In this document: in pieces, positions 60,289 to 64,000 of the stretch
How the letters are laid out: every line of letters begins with the position of its first letter
How positions within the stretch are numbered: the first letter of the stretch is position 1
DNA from: Pseudomonas sp. FP1742
Lineage (GTDB): Bacteria > Pseudomonadota > Gammaproteobacteria > Pseudomonadales > Pseudomonadaceae
Assembly: GCF_030687145.1 (NCBI RefSeq)
Contig: NZ_CP117460.1
Coordinates: 620,001-684,000 of the forward strand
Length of the DNA: 64,000 nucleotides
Direction: 5' to 3'
Notes under the pieces: generated by a model
Told to the model about the DNA's origin: nothing
What the model saw: the letters and a program-made list of their open reading frames with translations, nothing else
The model's database searches: none
Position numbers and translations under genes: made by a program

Positions 60289-62364
60289 ATGACGCGCACT
60301 CGTAAAGTTTTTACATGGACCTTTGCCGGGCTGGTTGTCCTGCTGGCCATCCTGGTGCTGATCATCGCGTTCTTCGATTGGAACCGGATCAAACCGCCAC
60401 TGAACGCCAAAGTATCCGAAGAGCTGCATCGTCCTTTCGCTATCAATGGCAACCTTGCTGTGACCTGGCAGCGCGAGCCCGACGAAGGTGGCTGGCGCGC
60501 CTGGGTGCCGTGGCCGCATGTGGTGGCGCAAGACCTGAGCCTGGGCAACCCTGACTGGTCGAAGCAACCGCAGATGGCCACTCTCAAGCGTGTCGAACTG
60601 CGCATTTCGCCACTGGCCTTGCTGACGCAACGGGTGGTGATCCCGCGCATCGACCTGACCGGGCCCAATGCCGACCTACAACGTCTGGCCGACGGCCGCG
60701 CCAACTGGACATTCAAGTTCGACCCCAAGGACCCGAACGCCGAGCCTTCGAACTGGGTGCTGGACATCGGCGCCATCGGCTTCGACAAGGGCCACATCAC
60801 GCTCGACGACCAGAGCCTGAAGACTCAACTGGATCTGCTTATCGATCCGCTGGGCAAGCCGATTCCATTCAGCGACATCGTCGGCGACAAAGCGGCGAAA
60901 ACCGCGCTTGAGAAGGGCGGTTCGCCGCAGGATTACGCGTTCGCGTTGAAGGTCAAAGGCCAATACCACGGCCAGAATCTGGCCGGCCAAGGCAAAATCG
61001 GTGGTTTGCTGGCCTTACAGGATGCCGCCAAGCCGTTCCCGCTTCATGCGCAAATGAAGATTGCCGACACCAGCGTCGAACTGGCCGGCACGCTCACCGA
61101 TCCATTGAACCTCGGCGCCCTGGATCTGCGCCTGAAGCTGGCCGGTGCCAGCCTGGGCAATCTCTATCCGCTGATCGGCGTGACCCTGCCGGATACCCCG
61201 CCGTACGCCACGGATGGGCATTTGACCGCCAAGTTGCATGAGTCGGGCGGGGCGGTTTACCGCTATGAGGACTTCAACGGCAAGATCGGCGAGAGTGATA
61301 TCCATGGCAATCTGGCCTATGTCGCGAGCCAACCGCGGCCCAAGCTCAGCGGGGCGGTGGAGTCCAATCAACTGTTGTTTGCCGACCTGGCCCCACTGAT
61401 CGGCGCCGACTCCAATGCCAGGCAAAAGGCCCGCGGCGGTGAAAGCAAGCAGCCGGCGGACAAGATACTGCCGGTCGAGGAATTCAAGACCGAGCGCTGG
61501 CGCGATATGGACGCTGACGTCGAGTTCACTGGCAAGCGCATTGTCCACAGCGAAAAACTGCCGTTCAACGACCTCTACACCCATTTGGTGCTCACCGATG
61601 GCGTGCTCAGCCTCGAACCTCTGCGTTTCGGCGTGGCCGGCGGCAATCTGGATGCGCAGATTCGTCTGAACGGGCGCGCCGAGCCATTGGAAGGCCGGGC
61701 CAAACTGACCGCGCGCAAGTTCAAGCTCAAGCAGTTGTTTCCCTCCATCGAGCGAATGAAAACCAGTTTTGGTGAGCTCAATGGCGATGCCGACCTTGTC
61801 GGTCGTGGCAACTCGGTGGCCAAGTTGCTGGGCACTGCCGACGGCAATTTGAAGATGCTGATCAATGATGGCGCGATCAGTCGCGAGTTGATGGAGCTGG
61901 CGGGGCTCAATGTCGGCAACTATGTGGTCGGGAAAATCTTTGGCGACAAGGAAGTGAAGATCAACTGCGCGGCGGCCAATTTCGACATCAAGAGCGGTCT
62001 GGCGACCACGCAGTTGTTCGTCTTCGATACCGAGAACGCGATTGTCTACATCGATGGCACGGCGAACATGGCGACCGAGCAACTGGACCTGACCATCAGC
62101 CCGGAATCCAAGGGCTGGCGCTTGATTTCGCTGCGTTCGCCGCTGTATGTGCGGGGCAAGTTCATCAAGCCGGACGCAGGGGTCAAACCGGTGCCGCTGA
62201 TGCTGCGTGGGGCCGGGATGGTGGCGCTGGGGGTGATTGCCGCGCCGGCGGCGGGCCTGCTGGCGCTGATCGCGCCGAGCGCCGGCGAGCCGAATCAGTG
62301 TGCGCCGTTGCTGGAGCAGATGAAGGCGGGCAAGGCGCCGGTGACGGTCAAGCCAACCAAGTAA
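60289..62364 (+). CDS. AsmA family protein
   Basis: This 691-residue protein has an N-terminal membrane anchor (VFTWTFAGLVVLLAILVLII) and a long periplasmic part with the AsmA features RISPLALLTQRVVIPRIDL and FNDLYTHLVLTDGVLSLEPL, then GELNGDADLVGRGNSVAKLL near the C-terminal AsmA_2 region. Family members are repeating beta-groove proteins thought to move phospholipid between membranes. The ATG at 60289 has no strong RBS (GAGCTCTGTGCA). A Gly/Ala-rich hydrophobic stretch near 635-660 is present. Confidence 0.88.
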   Translation: MTRTRKVFTWTFAGLVVLLAILVLIIAFFDWNRIKPPLNAKVSEELHRPFAINGNLAVTWQREPDEGGWRAWVPWPHVVAQDLSLGNPDWSKQPQMATLKRVELRISPLALLTQRVVIPRIDLTGPNADLQRLADGRANWTFKFDPKDPNAEPSNWVLDIGAIGFDKGHITLDDQSLKTQLDLLIDPLGKPIPFSDIVGDKAAKTALEKGGSPQDYAFALKVKGQYHGQNLAGQGKIGGLLALQDAAKPFPLHAQMKIADTSVELAGTLTDPLNLGALDLRLKLAGASLGNLYPLIGVTLPDTPPYATDGHLTAKLHESGGAVYRYEDFNGKIGESDIHGNLAYVASQPRPKLSGAVESNQLLFADLAPLIGADSNARQKARGGESKQPADKILPVEEFKTERWRDMDADVEFTGKRIVHSEKLPFNDLYTHLVLTDGVLSLEPLRFGVAGGNLDAQIRLNGRAEPLEGRAKLTARKFKLKQLFPSIERMKTSFGELNGDADLVGRGNSVAKLLGTADGNLKMLINDGAISRELMELAGLNVGNYVVGKIFGDKEVKINCAAANFDIKSGLATTQLFVFDTENAIVYIDGTANMATEQLDLTISPESKGWRLISLRSPLYVRGKFIKPDAGVKPVPLMLRGAGMVALGVIAAPAAGLLALIAPSAGEPNQCAPLLEQMKAGKAPVTVKPTK

Positions 62365-62386
62365 TTTGCGGTGACTGTAAAGACGC

Positions 62387-62478
62387 CATCGCGGGCAAGC
62401 CATGCTCCCACGGGTTTCGTGTCGCATGCCGACAATGGGCACGACGCAAAACCCGTGGGAGCGTGGCTTGCCCGCGAA
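62387..62478. repeat. REP doublet
   Basis: ATCGCGGGCAAGCCATGCTC and the inverted GAGCGTGGCTTGCCCGCG arm flank a spacer of about 50 bp. Both arms share the same change from the usual core (CCATGC for CCCGC), so pairing is kept. Confidence 0.85.
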
Positions 62479-62566
62479 GGCGGTTCAAGAATCGCTAGAG
62501 ATCTTTCAGAATATCGGCGAGTCATCTGCATGCTCTATGTCCCAGGCCAGGATGTCTTCGATGCTC

Positions 62567-63511
62567 CTACATTGGAATGCGTTCCCCTGTAGGAACTGCC
62601 GCAGACTGCGATCTTGGCAACAGACCAGACAATCGGGCCTCCTCCTGCAACCACGCGAAAAACGCCCGCACCGGCGGATGCCGCTCGCGTCCCGGTACGC
62701 ACAGTGCGCTGTATCCAGCCCCATCAACCTGAATCTCACCCCGATAAGGCACCAGCAAACCGCTGGTCACACTCTCCGACACCAGAATATTGCTCGCCAG
62801 TACCAGGCCTTGCCCGGCGATGGCGGCTTGCAGGGCGTAATGCTCTTCGTCGTATTCACGTACCGCTGGCTGCCCGGTCAGCCAGGTTTCGCCGGATTGC
62901 GCGCACCAGGCTTCCCAACCGTGGGCATACAGTTTGGAGTTATGCCACTGCACGCTGATCAGGGTGGGTACCCGACTGGTCGCCAGGGCCACTTGTTCAG
63001 GCGAGCCATAAACCCCGAAGGATTCGTCGAACAGGCACAACCCATACAGGTTCGGATAATCGTCGAGGCTGTAGCGCAGCACCAGTTCGACGCTGGCGTC
63101 CTGATGCAAGTCGATGACTTCGCAGTGAGTGTCCAGCCGCACGCTGATGTGCGGATGCCGGGTGTAGAACCGTCCCAGTCGAGGCACCAGCCAGAGGGCG
63201 GCGAAGGCGGCGGTGGTGGAGATCGTCAGACTCGTGCCGCTGCGTTGCGGGCGCAAGGTATCGACGCTCTGCGCCACTTCCAGCAGGGCGCCGTGCAGAC
63301 TGCGGAACAGCCGTTCGCCGCACTCGGTCAGGCGCACCTGGCGTGGCAGTCGTTCGAACAGCGGCACGCCGAGCCAGTTTTCCAGGGAGCGGATCTGGTG
63401 GGAAACCGCCGTCGGCGTCACGGACAGCTCTTCGGCGGCAGCCTTGAAACTCAGCAGGCGCGAGGCGGATTCGAAAGCCCGCAGGGCGGTCAATGGCAGC
63501 GAGGCAAACAT
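62567..63511 (-). CDS. LysR family transcriptional regulator
   Basis: This 314-residue regulator has an N-terminal winged helix-turn-helix (ALRAFESASRLLSFKAAAEE then LSVTPTAVSHQIRSLE) and a GcvA/AmpR-like effector domain. It is divergent from the azoreductase gene with a 121-bp gap, so it probably controls that gene and perhaps itself. The ligand is unknown. Confidence 0.87.
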   Translation of the reverse strand: MFASLPLTALRAFESASRLLSFKAAAEELSVTPTAVSHQIRSLENWLGVPLFERLPRQVRLTECGERLFRSLHGALLEVAQSVDTLRPQRSGTSLTISTTAAFAALWLVPRLGRFYTRHPHISVRLDTHCEVIDLHQDASVELVLRYSLDDYPNLYGLCLFDESFGVYGSPEQVALATSRVPTLISVQWHNSKLYAHGWEAWCAQSGETWLTGQPAVREYDEEHYALQAAIAGQGLVLASNILVSESVTSGLLVPYRGEIQVDGAGYSALCVPGRERHPPVRAFFAWLQEEARLSGLLPRSQSAAVPTGERIPM

Positions 63512-63632
63512 TTAAAACTCCATGGATGAAATAGATTCATCCAGACTGATTTTTGCTCATTTGAAGGCAGGCGGCTGTGCGCTTCAAGCTGCAGCCACAA
63601 GCCGTTTCAGTTTAGCCCTTAAGGAGATTCAG

Positions 63633-64000
63633 ATGAGCACAATTCTTGCCATTCACGCCAGCCCCCGTGGCGAACGCTCTCATTCGCGGCGGTTGGCCGA
63701 GGTGTTTCTTTCAGCCTGGCAGGTCCGTAACCCGCAGTCGCAATTGACCCGCCGTGAAGTCGGCCGGGCCTTGATCCCGGCCGTCAACGAAGCCTTCGTA
63801 GCGGCTGCTTTTCATCCGGAGCCTCAAGCGCGACCGCTGTCGATGCAGGCCGACCTGGCACTCAGCGATGAGTTGGTGGGGGAGTTGCTCGGTCATGATC
63901 TGCTGGTGATTTCCACGCCGATGTACAACTTCAGCGTGCCCAGTGGCCTCAAGGCCTGGATCGACCAGATTGTGCGGCTCGGGCTGACGTTCAATCACAC
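63633..64000 (+). CDS. azoR: FMN-dependent NADH-azoreductase, 3' end outside the window
   Basis: AzoR reduces quinones and azo compounds with NADH and FMN. The start [20 protein letters not shown] shows the flavodoxin-like FMN phosphate loop, and [20 protein letters not shown] is the flavin-contact segment typical of the family. ATG 63633 follows AAGGAG. At least 122 codons are present of about 200 expected. The divergent LysR gene is the likely regulator. Confidence 0.9.
   Translation, partial: MSTILAIHASPRGERSHSRRLAEVFLSAWQVRNPQSQLTRREVGRALIPAVNEAFVAAAFHPEPQARPLSMQADLALSDELVGELLGHDLLVISTPMYNFSVPSGLKAWIDQIVRLGLTFNH

Overview
The window is chromosomal DNA of a Pseudomonas, most likely of the P. 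fluorescens group. The evidence is the gene order (orn-queG-nnr-tsaE-amiB-mutL-miaA-hfq-hflX-hflK-hflC-hisZ-purA, then rnr-rlmB-rpsF-rpsR-rplI-dnaB), the GC-rich codon use, azurin, the Bra-type amino acid transporter, and many copies of the Pseudomonas 'GTGGGAGCGGGCTTGC' REP palindrome. There is no prophage, insertion sequence or CRISPR array.

Layout. 1-8.8 kb holds nucleic-acid and cell-wall housekeeping genes, mostly overlapping. 8.8-15.4 kb holds hfq-hflX-hflK-hflC, hisZ and purA. 15.5-20.1 kb has a chemoreceptor and a convergent ferric-iron ABC transporter pair (permease and binding protein, no ATPase). 20.3-20.8 kb has two tRNA-Leu(CAG) transcription units, each with its own promoter and terminator. 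20.9-28.2 kb holds rnr-rlmB, the rpsF ribosomal cluster and dnaB. 28.4-30.7 kb is a YgiQ-type radical SAM gene. 30.9-32.3 kb is an unassigned two-gene cassette with the features of a membrane-active toxin and its immunity protein. 32.5-39.2 kb is a three-gene predicted peptide-synthesis cluster (transglutaminase-amidoligase, ATP-grasp/alpha-E, transglutaminase). 39.4-43.3 kb has a small charged protein, a LOG-family hydrolase, a possible 29-residue peptide gene, azurin and NAD salvage genes (pncB-nadE). 43.5-47.5 kb is a pipecolate/lysine catabolic set with a LysR regulator. 47.9-53.0 kb is a complete branched-chain amino acid ABC transporter. 53.0-53.8 kb is gene-poor and has DnaA-box-like sites and a diverged direct repeat. 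53.8-58.5 kb has an SDR enzyme, an AGE-family sugar isomerase and urease accessory genes ureE-ureF-ureG plus a HupE/UreJ permease. 58.6-64 kb has a FabR-like regulator, a secreted tandem-repeat protein, an AsmA protein, a LysR regulator and the start of an azoreductase.

The most useful regulatory reading is that three operons (the amidoligase cluster, braC and ureEFG) each have a GG-N10-GC sigma-54 promoter shortly upstream, with GGTGC/GCACC half-sites of the NtrC type further upstream. This suggests the uncharacterised amidoligase cluster may belong to the same nitrogen-responsive regulon as amino acid uptake and urease maturation. The other leading candidates for something new are the toxin/immunity-like cassette at 30.9-32.3 kb and the DnaA-box cluster at 53.2-53.7 kb.
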